DNA of 64,000 bases, taken from Micromonospora sp. PLK6-60 (GTDB lineage Bacteria; Actinomycetota; Actinomycetes; Mycobacteriales; Micromonosporaceae). Both the position numbers and the translations under genes were made by a program. The stretch lies in NCBI RefSeq assembly GCF_019890675.1, contig NZ_JAIOAA010000004.1:310001-374000 (forward strand). Direction: 5' to 3'. A model generated the notes under the pieces. That model was not told where the DNA came from and searched no databases. It saw only the letters and a list, made by a program, of their open reading frames with translations. Below, piece after piece: positions 41,639-50,613 of the stretch; position 1 is the first letter of the stretch, and the number at the start of each line of letters is the position of its first letter.

Positions 41639-41849
41639 TCGGCTTGTTCTCCCATCGTGTCGGGGCGGTCCGGCGCGGGAACGTTCCCACCTTCTCCCGG
41701 CCGGATCAGGCCACCGCAGCGAGTTACCCGCTGCGGTGGCCGTGTCACCCGGATCGGTGACGTGATCTGCGCCAACCCGGGCGGCCGGGCCGCTCGCACC
41801 GGGAGTTCCGGTCCGGCCGGGGGGCCGCTCGACGCCTAGGCTGGACGGC

Positions 41850-42389
41850 ATGAACCGCTACGTCGCGCTGCTGCGCGGGATCAACGTGGGCGCCGGCCCC
41901 CGGGTGGGGATGGCAGACCTGCGCCGGGTGGTCACCGACCTCGGCCACGAGGACGTGCGGACCCACCTCCAGTCCGGCAACGTGGTCTTCGGCAGCCGGG
42001 CAGGCGACGCCGGCGCGCTGGCCAAGGGCCTGGAGAGGGCGATCGCCGAAGAGTTCGGACTGACCGTGCCGGTGCTGATCCGCGACGCCGGCGAGCTGGC
42101 CGCTGTCGTGGACGGCAACCCGTATCCCGGGCAGGACGACCCCACCCGGCTGTTGGTGGCGTTCCTCGCCGCCGCGCCGGCGAAGGCGAAGGCGGCGGCG
42201 CTGACCGTGCCCGGCAACGAGAACGTCGAGTTCATCATCGCCGGGCGGGAGGTCTACCAGCACTTCCCCGACGGCGGCTACGGCCGGTCGAAGTTCACAA
42301 ACGTCCACCTGGAGAAGCGGCTCGGAGTGGTGGCCACCACCCGCAACTGGAAGACCGTCCGAGCTCTGAGCGAGCTGGCCACTGGCTGA
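41850..42389 (+). CDS. DUF1697 family protein
   Basis: 179 residues from ATG 41850. Family hallmarks: YVALLRGINVG at the N-terminus, THLQSGNVVF, an FLAAAP strand, and a terminal RNWKTVRALSELA. The fold is a ferredoxin-like repeat; function is unknown. It stands alone between divergent and convergent neighbours. Confidence 0.9.
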   Translation: MNRYVALLRGINVGAGPRVGMADLRRVVTDLGHEDVRTHLQSGNVVFGSRAGDAGALAKGLERAIAEEFGLTVPVLIRDAGELAAVVDGNPYPGQDDPTRLLVAFLAAAPAKAKAAALTVPGNENVEFIIAGREVYQHFPDGGYGRSKFTNVHLEKRLGVVATTRNWKTVRALSELATG

Positions 42390-42421
42390 GCCGGGACCGG
42401 CCGGCGCCGGCTCCCGTTCCG

Positions 42422-43414
42422 TCAGAAGTGGTACGCGGTGTGGTACTCGGGCAACAGCACCCGGCTGCGCGGCGAGACCCGCCGCACCTCGGTGATCAGC
42501 GCGTCGAGGCGGGTACGGTCGTTCGGCTCCACCCGCGGCGGGTTCGTCAGCGGCGTCTCGAAGTTGTCCCAGTGCACGGGCACCACCACCTTCGGGAAGT
42601 CCAGCGCCGCCATCAGCCGGGGCACGTAGTCGGCGGTGGCGGTGGTGGCCGCGGTGGCGATCATCGCCACGTCCGGGGCCAGCCCGGCGAGGTTGCGCTC
42701 GTTGAGGTCGCTCGCCCCCATGAAGAACACCGACGGGCCGTCCACCACCCGCAGCTGGAAGGCCAGGGTGTCCCCCTCGGGCAGGTCGGAGATCTTCGTC
42801 GGCTTCGGCGGCGGGGTGATCCGTACGCCGGGGAAGGCCATCGACCAGGAGCCGTTGCGGCTGTGCAGCGAGCTGACCACCTCGACCGTGTAGTCGCCGA
42901 AGTCGAGCATCTCCCCGCCCCGGACCGGCGCGAGTTTCCCGGCGGGCAGCCCGTAGGCCAGCCCCAGGTGGTACGCGGTCAGCGTGCCGAAGACCCGGGC
43001 GCCGGTGCGCCGGGCGAGGTACGGAACGTCGTTGAAGTGATCCCAGTGGGTGTGCGTGACGAAGATGTTCTCCGCCCGGTCCACCAGCGGGTCGATCACG
43101 CCGGCGTCCACGGTCAACGGGGTGTCCTCGTCGAACGCCCTGCGGAACAGCCCGGTGTCGAAGCGGCTCAGGTACGGGTCGACAAGGACGGTGCGGTCGC
43201 CGATGTCGATCCGCCAGCCGGACGTACCCCACCAGCGGAAGCTGACCGCTCCCCGGCGGCGTGACCGGGCGGCGGCGGGCGCCGCGACGGTGGGCGCCGC
43301 GGCCTGGGCCGGGGTGGTGAGCGCGGCGCCGGCCAGCCCGGCGGTGGTCAGCGCGGCGGTGCCGGCGGCGGCGTCGCGCAGCAGTCGGCGGCGGTGGATG
43401 CGAGGTGCGGGCAT
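42422..43414 (-). CDS. Tat-exported MBL-fold metal-dependent hydrolase
   Basis: 330 residues from ATG 43414. A twin-arginine-like signal (HRRRLLRDAAAGTAAL) with Ala-rich hydrophobic core to about residue 40. The MBL fold follows: WWGTSGWRIDIGDRTVLVDPYL, then THTHWDHFNDVP (HxHxDH metal site), LHSRNGSWSMAFPGVRI, FFMGASDLNERN and PVHWDNFETPL near the C-terminus. This is the L-ascorbate-6-phosphate-lactonase-like (UlaG-like) branch. Substrate unknown. A periplasm-facing location is inferred from the Tat-like leader. Confidence 0.8.
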   Translation of the reverse strand: MPAPRIHRRRLLRDAAAGTAALTTAGLAGAALTTPAQAAAPTVAAPAAARSRRRGAVSFRWWGTSGWRIDIGDRTVLVDPYLSRFDTGLFRRAFDEDTPLTVDAGVIDPLVDRAENIFVTHTHWDHFNDVPYLARRTGARVFGTLTAYHLGLAYGLPAGKLAPVRGGEMLDFGDYTVEVVSSLHSRNGSWSMAFPGVRITPPPKPTKISDLPEGDTLAFQLRVVDGPSVFFMGASDLNERNLAGLAPDVAMIATAATTATADYVPRLMAALDFPKVVVPVHWDNFETPLTNPPRVEPNDRTRLDALITEVRRVSPRSRVLLPEYHTAYHF

Positions 43415-43569
43415 GCGGATGCCTTTCGGTGCGGTGTGGAGCGTGGTCGGCACCGACCTCACCATCGCACCCGCCGTCGCGTCCAAGATCGACCGGCGGT
43501 GGCGGCGATATCCGGACCGATATCACCGCAGGTCGGAGGCAGCGCGCGGGAACGCCATGAGCTGAAAAC

Positions 43570-44454
43570 TCATCCGTCGCGCAGCACCTCCACGGCGACC
43601 CGGGCGGCCCGGCCCAGCGCCAGGTCGACGTCGATTCGCCGGACGCTCAGCCCCACGGTCCGGGCGTGCACCAGGATCGCGTACCGGCGGCCGTCGGGGT
43701 ATTCGGCGACGCCGGCCTCCAGGTGCAGGCCGGGCAGGTTGCCGGTCTTGCCGGCGACCCGGACACCGGGCGGAAAGCCGGCGGCGAGCCGGGTCCAGAA
43801 AAGTTGGCGGTCCATCAGCTCGCGCACCATGGCGCAGGCAGCCGCCGGCCCTGCCTCGTCCCGCCAGATCAGCCCGAGCAGGTGGGTGATCTCCCGGGCG
43901 GTGCTGGACGTGGTGTGCGCCGGGTCGAAGACCCGCATGGACCGGACCCGTTCGGCGGACAGGGTGGGGAAGATCCGGGCGAACTCCTCCTCGTCGCGGG
44001 CACCCACGTCGGCGAGCATCACCTCGACCAGTTGCCGGGGGCCGCCGACGATCCGGGTGCGTGGCAGGCCCAGCTCGGCGGCGAGCATCGCGGGCACGTC
44101 CGGCCCGACCCGACGCAACAGCAGGTCGGCGGCGGTGTTGTCGCTGACCGACATGGTGAAGTACGCGAGGTCACGCAGAGAGATCTCGACGTCGTCGGCG
44201 CAACCGGCGACTCCCCAGCCGCCGAGCCGGTCCTCGGCGCGCACCAGCACCCGTTCGGCCGGGTCGAGCTGTCCGGCGACAGCCTGCCGGGCGAACTCCA
44301 GCACCAGCAGAATCTTGAACACGGACGCGATGACGATCTGCTCGTCCGCCCGGAGGGCGACCTCCCGCCCCGCCTCGTCGACGTCCGCCACGTGCAGCGC
44401 CCCGCTGATGCCCGCCCGGCCGTAGATCTCCTCGATCCGCTCTCCGATCCCCAT
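43570..44454 (-). CDS. Class A beta-lactamase-like serine hydrolase
   Basis: 294 residues from ATG 44454. The three active-site motifs are present: SVFK (SxxK, with IVIASVFKILLVLEF), SDN (MSVSDNTAADLLL) and KTG (VAGKTGNLPG). A fourth, ELGLPRTRI, lies where the omega loop is expected, without a clear ExxN. There is no signal peptide, which is unusual for a beta-lactamase, so it may be a cytosolic peptidase or esterase. It diverges from a LysR gene across 38 bp, a layout recalling ampR/ampC. Confidence 0.78.
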   Translation of the reverse strand: MGIGERIEEIYGRAGISGALHVADVDEAGREVALRADEQIVIASVFKILLVLEFARQAVAGQLDPAERVLVRAEDRLGGWGVAGCADDVEISLRDLAYFTMSVSDNTAADLLLRRVGPDVPAMLAAELGLPRTRIVGGPRQLVEVMLADVGARDEEEFARIFPTLSAERVRSMRVFDPAHTTSSTAREITHLLGLIWRDEAGPAAACAMVRELMDRQLFWTRLAAGFPPGVRVAGKTGNLPGLHLEAGVAEYPDGRRYAILVHARTVGLSVRRIDVDLALGRAARVAVEVLRDG

Positions 44455-44492
44455 GCACCTCACGCTAACCACCGCCCCCGTAGGGTCGGGGC

Positions 44493-45473
44493 GTGGATCT
44501 GCTGCGGCACCTGGGGCATTTCGTGGTGGTGGCCCGGGAGCTGCACTTCGGGCGGGCGGCCGAGCGGCTGGGGATGGCGCAGCCTCCGTTGAGCCAGTCC
44601 ATCCAGCGGCTGGAGCGGGAGTTGGGGGTCGAGCTGTTCGACCGGTCCCGGCGGCAGGTGCGGCTGACCACCACCGGGCAGCTCCTGCTCGGCGAGGCCG
44701 ACGAGCTGCTCGGCGCCGAGCGGCGGCTGCGCAACCTGATCCGACAGGTCCGCGACGGGCAGTTGGGGGTGCTGCGGGCCGGCGTACCGCCGGAAACCCC
44801 GGCGGTGATGCTGCGGGCGCTGCTGGACGGGATCACCGCGCGGGCCCCGGGCCTCGATGTCGACCTGCACGAGCTGACCAGCGCCGAACAGGTACGGATG
44901 CTCGGCGAGGGGCGGCTCGACGTGGGGCTGCTGCACCACCCGGTGGACGACGCGGGGCTGCGCCTCGGGCCGGCCGTGGACGTGCCGCTGGGCGTGCTGC
45001 TGCCTCGGGCGTCGCCGCTGGCCCGCGACCGCGCGGTCAGCCTCGCCGCGCTGGCAGGACTGGACCTGGTCACCGCGCCGCGGGCCACCGCGCCCGGCTG
45101 GCACGATCACCTGCTGCGGGTGTGCGGGGAGCAGGGATTCACGCCGGGACGAGTCCGGCCGGCGAGCAACCCCGAGTTCCTGTTCGGGCTGCTGCTGGCC
45201 GGGGGCGCGGTGGCCGTCGAGCCGGCTGCCCTCGCCCGGCGGGAGCCCCGGTTGGCCTGGCGGCCACTGGCCGGCGTACGGCTGGCGAAACGCACCTCGG
45301 CGGCCTGGCCGGACCGGTCGGCGCACCCGGCGGCGCCGATGTTCGGGCAGCTGGCGGCGGAGGTACTGGCGGTCACCGAGCCACCCGGGCCGGCAGCGCT
45401 CGCGTCCGCCGCCCGACCGTGGCCGGTGCTCTTCGAGGCCGGGCAGGACGAGCGGCCGGCCGCCGTCACGTGA
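44493..45473 (+). CDS. LysR family transcriptional regulator
   Basis: 326 residues from GTG 44493. N-terminal winged HTH: HFVVVARELHFGRAAERLGMAQPPLSQ (about 8-34; key part AERLGMAQPPLSQSIQRLE), LGVELFDRS and RLTTTGQLLLGEA. The C-terminal effector domain covers about 90-300. It diverges from the beta-lactamase-like gene across 38 bp, so that gene is the likely target. Ligand unknown. Confidence 0.9.
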   Translation: MDLLRHLGHFVVVARELHFGRAAERLGMAQPPLSQSIQRLERELGVELFDRSRRQVRLTTTGQLLLGEADELLGAERRLRNLIRQVRDGQLGVLRAGVPPETPAVMLRALLDGITARAPGLDVDLHELTSAEQVRMLGEGRLDVGLLHHPVDDAGLRLGPAVDVPLGVLLPRASPLARDRAVSLAALAGLDLVTAPRATAPGWHDHLLRVCGEQGFTPGRVRPASNPEFLFGLLLAGGAVAVEPAALARREPRLAWRPLAGVRLAKRTSAAWPDRSAHPAAPMFGQLAAEVLAVTEPPGPAALASAARPWPVLFEAGQDERPAAVT

Positions 45474-45500
45474 CCACGCGGCCCGGCGCCGTCACGACGC

Positions 45501-45995
45501 CTAGCGTCCGCGGACGGCGGTCGAGTCGAGCCGGAACCCGATGGTGCGGTCGACGATCCGCTCGACCAGGTCGCCCTTGCGCAGCCCGGTCACCCCGCGC
45601 AACCCCGCCCGGGCGGCCAGCGCCCGCAGGTCCCGGGCCGTCCAGCCGGCCAGGTACGCGGTGCCGTCGGTGCGCCGGGACATGGCGGCCAGCGCGGCGT
45701 GGGCCCGCTCGACGTCCCGGTCGGGTCCGGTGGCCGGCGGGTCCCCGGCATGCCGTGCGCCGACGGGCGCGGGGGCCGGCCGGTCCTCGGCCCGCCGTGC
45801 GCCGACGGGTACGGGGGCCGGCGCGTCCTCGGCGTGCCGGGGCCCGACCGGCGCGGGGGCCGACGGCGGGGGGTCGGCCACCGGCAGGACGGCCAGTCGG
45901 GCGCGGCCCTGCGTCAGGTCGGTCAGCTCGGCGGTGGTGAGGCCGGCCAGGAACTCGGCCACCCGGGCCAGCGCGGTCCGCGTCGGGTCGGTCAC
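45501..45995 (-). CDS. ParA-partner protein with 14-residue repeats and SAP/Rho-N-like C-terminus
   Basis: 164 residues from ATG 45995, overlapping the ParA stop (ATGA). N-terminal helix RVAEFLAGLTTAELTDL, then three 14-residue repeats of the form PAPVGxRHAED (about 47-91), then a helical C-terminus RDLRALAARAGLRGVTGLRKGDLVERIVDR (key part ALAARAGLRGVTGLRKGDLV), a SAP/Rho-N-type helix-extended-helix likely to bind nucleic acid. I know no family name. Its coupling to an orphan ParA suggests a ParA adaptor that tethers DNA. Confidence 0.6.
   Translation of the reverse strand: MTDPTRTALARVAEFLAGLTTAELTDLTQGRARLAVLPVADPPPSAPAPVGPRHAEDAPAPVPVGARRAEDRPAPAPVGARHAGDPPATGPDRDVERAHAALAAMSRRTDGTAYLAGWTARDLRALAARAGLRGVTGLRKGDLVERIVDRTIGFRLDSTAVRGR
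45748..45870. repeat. Three 42-bp tandem repeats in the ParA-partner gene
   Basis: The repeats begin at about 45752, 45794 and 45836; they stay in frame and encode the PAPVGxRHAED unit. Confidence 0.7.
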
Positions 45996-46924
45996 GCGTC
46001 CGCCCCGGCCGGCTGGAGGTGGTCCCAGAACTCGGTGGTGATCTGCCGCAGCTCCTCGCGCACCGGCGGGACGGTGACCCGGTCGCGCAGCACCACCGGC
46101 ACGCCGCGCGGGGTGTTGGTGGCGAACAGGGTGACGTTCTCCCGCAGCGCGGTGGGGAAGACCGGCACGCCCAGCGCCCGTACCTGGTCCATGTAGCCCT
46201 GGTGCGCGGCGATCGGGCGCTGCGCCATCAGCTGGATCATGGTGAACACCACCCCGGCGATGTCCGGGGCCACCTTGTGGTGCCGGCGGATCCGGGCGAA
46301 TCGGCGGGAGTCGGCGTTGTATCGCTCGACCAGCTCCCGCACGTTGCCGTGCAGGTAGTCGATGCCGAGGGTGGACAGGTAGTCGGCCTTCGCCGGGATG
46401 AGCAGGTGGTCGCTGGCGATGATCGCCGACTGGGTGACCACGTTGAAGTTCGGCGGGCAGTCGATGAGCACCAGGTCGTACGGGGCCAGTGCCGGGTCGT
46501 GCAGGCCCTGGTCGAGCGAGCCGCGCACCCGGAACAGCTCGGCGTCGTACTCCTCGCCGTCGGCCACGCCCCGGGCCAGCGCCAGGTCGATGTCGACCAG
46601 CTGGAGGTGCGAGGCGATCAGGTCGAGCCGCCCGGCGCCCTTGAGGTGGGCGTTGGCCGGGCCGGGGGAGACCACCAGCTCACCGAGGTTCACCGCCGGG
46701 GTGTCCCCGCGCAGGCCGTCGTACCAGCGCTTGACCGTGCGCTCGTCGCGCAGCCGGTCCCGCCAGTCGTCCGGGTCGTAGAAGCTGAACGTCAGGCTGG
46801 CCTGCGGATCGAGGTCGATCAGCAGCACCTTGAGTCCCCGGTTGGCCAGTTCGGCCCCGAGGTTGGCGGTGACCGTGGTCTTGCCGACCCCGCCCTTGTA
46901 GTTGATAACCGATACGACGTACAC
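45992..46924 (-). CDS. Orphan ParA family ATPase
   Basis: 310 residues from GTG 46924, with GGAGG 6 bp upstream. Deviant Walker A INYKGGVGKTTVTANLG (7-23), DLDPQASLTFSF, and a Walker B region LVLIDCPPNFNVVTQSAI. The body is longer than minimal MinD/ParA with a KVAPDIAGVVFTMIQ insert. No ParB or parS-type site is visible; the partner is the SAP-like protein translated from the overlapping gene. It may position a cargo other than the chromosome, or serve a mobile element. Confidence 0.87.
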   Translation of the reverse strand: MYVVSVINYKGGVGKTTVTANLGAELANRGLKVLLIDLDPQASLTFSFYDPDDWRDRLRDERTVKRWYDGLRGDTPAVNLGELVVSPGPANAHLKGAGRLDLIASHLQLVDIDLALARGVADGEEYDAELFRVRGSLDQGLHDPALAPYDLVLIDCPPNFNVVTQSAIIASDHLLIPAKADYLSTLGIDYLHGNVRELVERYNADSRRFARIRRHHKVAPDIAGVVFTMIQLMAQRPIAAHQGYMDQVRALGVPVFPTALRENVTLFATNTPRGVPVVLRDRVTVPPVREELRQITTEFWDHLQPAGADA

Positions 46925-47051
46925 CGATACCTCCCCGACCGGGAACGGTAACGGTCGGCCCGGGGGCGTGGCACACCTGCCCGGCGCCTCGGTCGCCCCC
47001 GCCGTCCGGCGCGGCCGGCGGGGGTCGGCCGCGCGGCATATCCTCGCGGCC

Positions 47052-48056
47052 ATGCGAGCCGACATCCGGTACGTGGCCGGCCTGGTCCTCGCCGCGGTGG
47101 CGGCACTGTGGTGGGCGGTCGGCGTGACCGTGCTGCAACCACTGACCGAGCCGCTCGGTCCCTGGTCGGAGCTGCTCCTGCGGGGCAATCCGTACTGGGC
47201 CCGGGAGCTGCGCTGGGGCACCGTGTTCGCGGTGGCGCTGGCGTTGATCCTCGCCGCGGGTGGCGACCGCCGGCACACCGGTGCGGCGGTCCTGCTGGCG
47301 GGCGCCTGGGTCGCCGCGGACGTCCTCGCCGACCGGGCGCAGCCGCAGGGCGCCCCGGCGACCGTGCTGCTGGCCGCCGGTGGGTGGCTGGCGATCGCCG
47401 GCACCGTCCTGCTGGCGCAGCGGGGGAGGAGCCGGCCCGGCGAGGTCCGGGGCTGGCCCGAGCGACGTACCCTCACCGCCGCCGCCTGCGTCGCGGCGGC
47501 GCTGCTGGTGGTTACCGCGCAGCTCGGCGACCCGGGTGGTCGGGCGGCGGACCTCGCCCCGGCGGCGTACGTCACCGGGGCGCTCCTGCTCGCCGTGACC
47601 GTCGGCTGCGCGCTGGCGGCGGCGCCCTCGCCCGACCGGGTCCGGCCGGCGCTCGCGCTGGCCGGGGTGGGCGCGCTCGGCTTCTGGCTGGCCCGGCTCG
47701 CCCCGGCCGGCGGGTTGCTCGTCGCCGCGCTGCTGGGTGCGGTCGTGCTCACCGGGGTGACCGTGCTGGCCTGGGACCGGGCGGCGGAGGGGTCGCGGTG
47801 GAAGCGGTCCGCCCTCGTCGCGTTCGGCACGCTGCTGGGCGTGCCCGTGCTGCTCGTCCTGGCGGCGCTCGTCGTCCAGTGGCTCCGGCTGGGCGCCCTG
47901 TTCACCTCGCTGGCCGGCAACGTCGTGGTCAGCAGCGACGACGGCGACGTCCCCTACGCGTTCGCCGGGCTGCTCGCCGGCCTGGTGATCGCGCTGGTGC
48001 TGGCCTGGCCGAACGCCCTGGGCCAGCGGCCGCCGCACGCGGTCCGCCGGCAGTAG
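47052..48056 (+). CDS. Polytopic membrane protein of unknown function
   Basis: 334 residues from ATG 47052. About nine predicted TM helices, roughly residues 6-25, 56-70, 78-94, 102-120, 138-154, 166-186, 200-218, 222-240 and 260-285, plus a last pair around 305-322. No charged motif or domain is recognised. It diverges from the ParA gene with 127 bp between and is followed by a strong hairpin terminator. Confidence 0.6.
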   Translation: MRADIRYVAGLVLAAVAALWWAVGVTVLQPLTEPLGPWSELLLRGNPYWARELRWGTVFAVALALILAAGGDRRHTGAAVLLAGAWVAADVLADRAQPQGAPATVLLAAGGWLAIAGTVLLAQRGRSRPGEVRGWPERRTLTAAACVAAALLVVTAQLGDPGGRAADLAPAAYVTGALLLAVTVGCALAAAPSPDRVRPALALAGVGALGFWLARLAPAGGLLVAALLGAVVLTGVTVLAWDRAAEGSRWKRSALVAFGTLLGVPVLLVLAALVVQWLRLGALFTSLAGNVVVSSDDGDVPYAFAGLLAGLVIALVLAWPNALGQRPPHAVRRQ

Positions 48057-48085
48057 CACCCCGCCGTCCGCCGGCACTGGAACAC

Positions 48086-48126
48086 GGAAGTAGTGGCCTC
48101 ACCCGAGTCGCGAGGCCACTACTTCC
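48086..48126. terminator. Bidirectional hairpin
   Basis: GGAAGTAGTGGCCTC pairs perfectly with GAGGCCACTACTTCC around an 11-nt loop, between convergent genes. Confidence 0.85.
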
Positions 48127-48152
48127 AGGATGGAGCGGGTGCGGTGATCCGG

Positions 48153-48989
48153 TCAGCGGGCCGCGGCGTGCCGGCGGCGGCGGGTGGCCACCAGCAGCAG
48201 TGTGCCGATCGCCAGGCCGGCCGTCCCGGTCCCGCCGAGGAGGTGCAGCTCGGCTCCCGAGGTGCCGGTCCGGGGCAGCTTCGGCCGGTGGAAGAGCTTG
48301 GCCGGCCCGGCCGACGGCGAGCCCTTCGCCGGGATCCGGACGGTGTCGACGAGCCAGAACATGTTGTCCCGCGGCACGGCGCTCAGGCTCCAGTCCCCGG
48401 TGGCGGCGAGCCGGATCGGCGGGGACGTCCACGCGCCGTCGGCGTCCACCCGGACGTCGCCGGAGACCCGGGTCCACCGGCCGCCCTGGTCGGGGCGCTC
48501 GGGGTTCGTCTCGTCGACGCCCTTGGTGAAGAAGATCGAGACGGGCCCGGTGAAGGTCTGCCGGCAGTGCGGCCGGCCCTTCCAGTGCATGGTGGCCGTC
48601 CAGGCGTCCTCACCGGCCGGCTTCACCACGGTCTCGAAGCAGTTCGGCGCGACCGGTTCGGCCTTCGGGGCCGCGCCGCCCCACTCCGGCCCGCCCGGGC
48701 TCCACGGCTGCTGGCCGCCCCACTCCGGCCCGCCGGGGGTGTCCGGGTGCTGGCCCCCCTCCTCGGGCCAGGGCCGCTGGCCGCCGCCGTCGGAGGGCAG
48801 GCCGCCGCCGTCGCCGCTCGCCTCGGGCGTGGCCGGCTGGCCCGCCTCGTCGTGCGCGGCGGCCATCGACGCCTGGTGGAACCGGACGGCACCGTCGTCG
48901 GCCTTCGCCGCCGGCGGTGCGCCCAGCACCGTGGACAGGACGAGCGCGGCGGTTCCCAACAGCAGCTTCGGGCGGTACAGCCTTCTCAT
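48153..48989 (-). CDS. Secreted LPXTG-anchored protein
   Basis: 278 residues from ATG 48989; a TTG at 49004 is also in frame but ATG has AAGGA 7 bp upstream. Signal peptide (about 1-30), Gly/Pro-rich low-complexity with repeated GGPEWGG units (about 60-110), a beta-rich domain with two cysteines (NCFETVV and HCRQTF), and a sorting signal LPRTG near residue 240, TM helix and RRRRHAAAR tail. It is therefore a full-size wall protein, unlike the two LPLTG micro-proteins. No sortase gene lies in the window. Confidence 0.78.
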   Translation of the reverse strand: MRRLYRPKLLLGTAALVLSTVLGAPPAAKADDGAVRFHQASMAAAHDEAGQPATPEASGDGGGLPSDGGGQRPWPEEGGQHPDTPGGPEWGGQQPWSPGGPEWGGAAPKAEPVAPNCFETVVKPAGEDAWTATMHWKGRPHCRQTFTGPVSIFFTKGVDETNPERPDQGGRWTRVSGDVRVDADGAWTSPPIRLAATGDWSLSAVPRDNMFWLVDTVRIPAKGSPSAGPAKLFHRPKLPRTGTSGAELHLLGGTGTAGLAIGTLLLVATRRRRHAAAR

Positions 48990-49102
48990 GCAACGTTCCT
49001 TCAAGTAGGGCAGACGTGCCCACCATTGAAGGCGTTATCTGGGCTTCTGTCCTATTTATTGGCAAACTGGGGATCGAATCACCCGATCAGCGGTACGTCG
49101 AC

Positions 49103-49819
49103 TCAGGACTCCCCGTCCGTCGCCGCGGTCCCGCTCAGCCGCCAGTACTGCCGTTTGTCGTCGTCGCGGACCACCACGCCGAGCCGGGCCAGCTCGCCCC
49201 GCAGCTCCCGGGCCTCGCCGCGCCGGTCCCGCTCGACCGCCCGCTGCCGGGCCCCCAGCAGCACGTCCGCCCCCGCCGGCAACCCGGGCAGCCCCGCCAC
49301 CCACCGCCGGTACGCGTCCCGGTGCGGATCCCCATCCGTCCACGGCACGCCGTGCCGCCGGAAGGCCGCCGCCAGCCGCGCGCCGTCGAGGTCGGCCCGC
49401 TCCCGGACCAGCTCCTGCTCCCGCGCGCCGAGCAGGACCAGCGCCGTGCCGTCGAGGAAGGCCGCCCGCACCGCCGTACGCGGGAACTCCTGGACCTGGC
49501 CCGCCCGGCGCATCCGCACCCGGTGCCGCTCGACGCTGACGGTGAGCCGGTCCCGGTGGCCGGCCGCGGCCACCGCCACGCCGGCCAGGACGCCGACGGC
49601 GACCGCGCCGATCAGCGCCGTCCGGTCGGGCAACTCGGCGACCGCCTTGAACAGCCCGCGAAACGGCACCCAGCGCAGCTCGGTGGCCACCCACGGCGCG
49701 ACGGTGGCGAACAGCCAGCCCACCCCGGCGCCCAACAGCGGAAAGCCGCCCCACAGCACGGCCAGCTCGGCGGCGCCGCCGGCCACGGTCACCGCGTCGT
49801 CCCCGCCCGGCGTCGACAC
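49103..49819 (-). CDS. Membrane protein with PH/YqeB-like cytosolic domain
   Basis: 238 residues from GTG 49819, 2 bp after the permease stop. Two hydrophobic stretches at the N-terminus (LAVLWGGFPLLGAGVGWLFAT and LIGAVAVGVLAGVAVAAA), separated by a polar loop, then a cytosolic domain with RLTVSVERHRVRMRRAGQVQE and FLDGTALVLLGAREQELVRE, followed by charged helices ending YWRLSG. This looks like the YqeB-type PH-like membrane protein, but the match is uncertain. It is the last gene of the ABC operon, so it may assist the transporter. Confidence 0.5.
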   Translation of the reverse strand: MSTPGGDDAVTVAGGAAELAVLWGGFPLLGAGVGWLFATVAPWVATELRWVPFRGLFKAVAELPDRTALIGAVAVGVLAGVAVAAAGHRDRLTVSVERHRVRMRRAGQVQEFPRTAVRAAFLDGTALVLLGAREQELVRERADLDGARLAAAFRRHGVPWTDGDPHRDAYRRWVAGLPGLPAGADVLLGARQRAVERDRRGEARELRGELARLGVVVRDDDKRQYWRLSGTAATDGES

Positions 49820-49821
49820 GG

Positions 49822-50613
49822 TCAGGACACCTCCCGCCGCACCGTGCGCAGCAGGCCGGCGACCAGCGGCACGACCACCCAGACCAGCCACGACACCGCC
49901 ATCCGGCCCCACTGCCCGGCGGTCACGTCCGGACCGAACAGCGGTTCCATCGTCACCGACGTGTCGAGCCAGCCGGCCGGCCCACGCAGCGCCGTCACCA
50001 TCGCGGCCAGGACCGACCAGATGGTCGGCAGCACCAGATAGCTGACGATGGCCAGCGGCGGGTTCAGCAGCAGCAACCCGAACGCCGCGCCCAGCAGCAC
50101 GTTGACCACCTGGAGCACGGCGGCGTGCAGCAGCAGGGACCACGCGAACTGCCAGCTGCCGGCCCCGCCGGTCGCTCCGGAGAGCAACGTGCCGGCCGCG
50201 GCCACCGCCAGGCTCACCAGCACCGACACCAGCGCGGCCAGCACCACCGCGGCGAGCTTGGCCACCACCACCCGCTCCCGGCGGGGCACCAGCGCGTACG
50301 TGGTCAGCGCGGTGCGCTGCGACCACTCCGCGGTGATGGACAGGATGCCCACCACCGGCAGCAGCAGCCCGACCGGCAGCAGTGACGGGGTGAAGAAGGC
50401 GGTGAACGTCTGCCGCTCGTCCGGGACCACGAACAGCTGCACGGTGACGATGGCCGCCGCGATGACCCCGATCGTGATCAGCAACCAGCGGCCGGCCCGG
50501 GTGTCGACCAGCTTGCGCAGCTCGACCTCGGTCAGCCGGGCGAGGGTGGGCGCCCGGTCGGCGGGGCGTACCGGGGTGGGGGGCGCGGGGGGCGCGGTGG
50601 CGACGGTGCTCAT
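49822..50613 (-). CDS. ABC-2 type transporter permease
   Basis: 263 residues. Pro-rich start, then an amphipathic LTEVELRKLVDTRAGRWLL typical of ABC-2 permeases before TM1, and six TM helices with GILSITAEWSQRTALTTYALVPRRERVV between TM2 and TM3 (key part AEWSQRTALTTYALVPRR). Start overlaps the ATPase stop by 4 bp. Substrate unknown; regulated presumably by the divergent two-component system. Confidence 0.87.
   Translation of the reverse strand: MSTVATAPPAPPTPVRPADRAPTLARLTEVELRKLVDTRAGRWLLITIGVIAAAIVTVQLFVVPDERQTFTAFFTPSLLPVGLLLPVVGILSITAEWSQRTALTTYALVPRRERVVVAKLAAVVLAALVSVLVSLAVAAAGTLLSGATGGAGSWQFAWSLLLHAAVLQVVNVLLGAAFGLLLLNPPLAIVSYLVLPTIWSVLAAMVTALRGPAGWLDTSVTMEPLFGPDVTAGQWGRMAVSWLVWVVVPLVAGLLRTVRREVS

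Noticed and set aside
43561..43575. GAAAACTCATCC as a fourth copy of the sigma-linked motif
   Set aside because: It overlaps the stop codon of the beta-lactamase-like gene and lacks the GGT core and flanking CCGG.
48153..48989. LPRTG protein considered as a third member of the micro-protein family
   Set aside because: It has a signal peptide and full ectodomain, and no adjacent glycosyltransferase gene; it is an ordinary wall-anchored protein.
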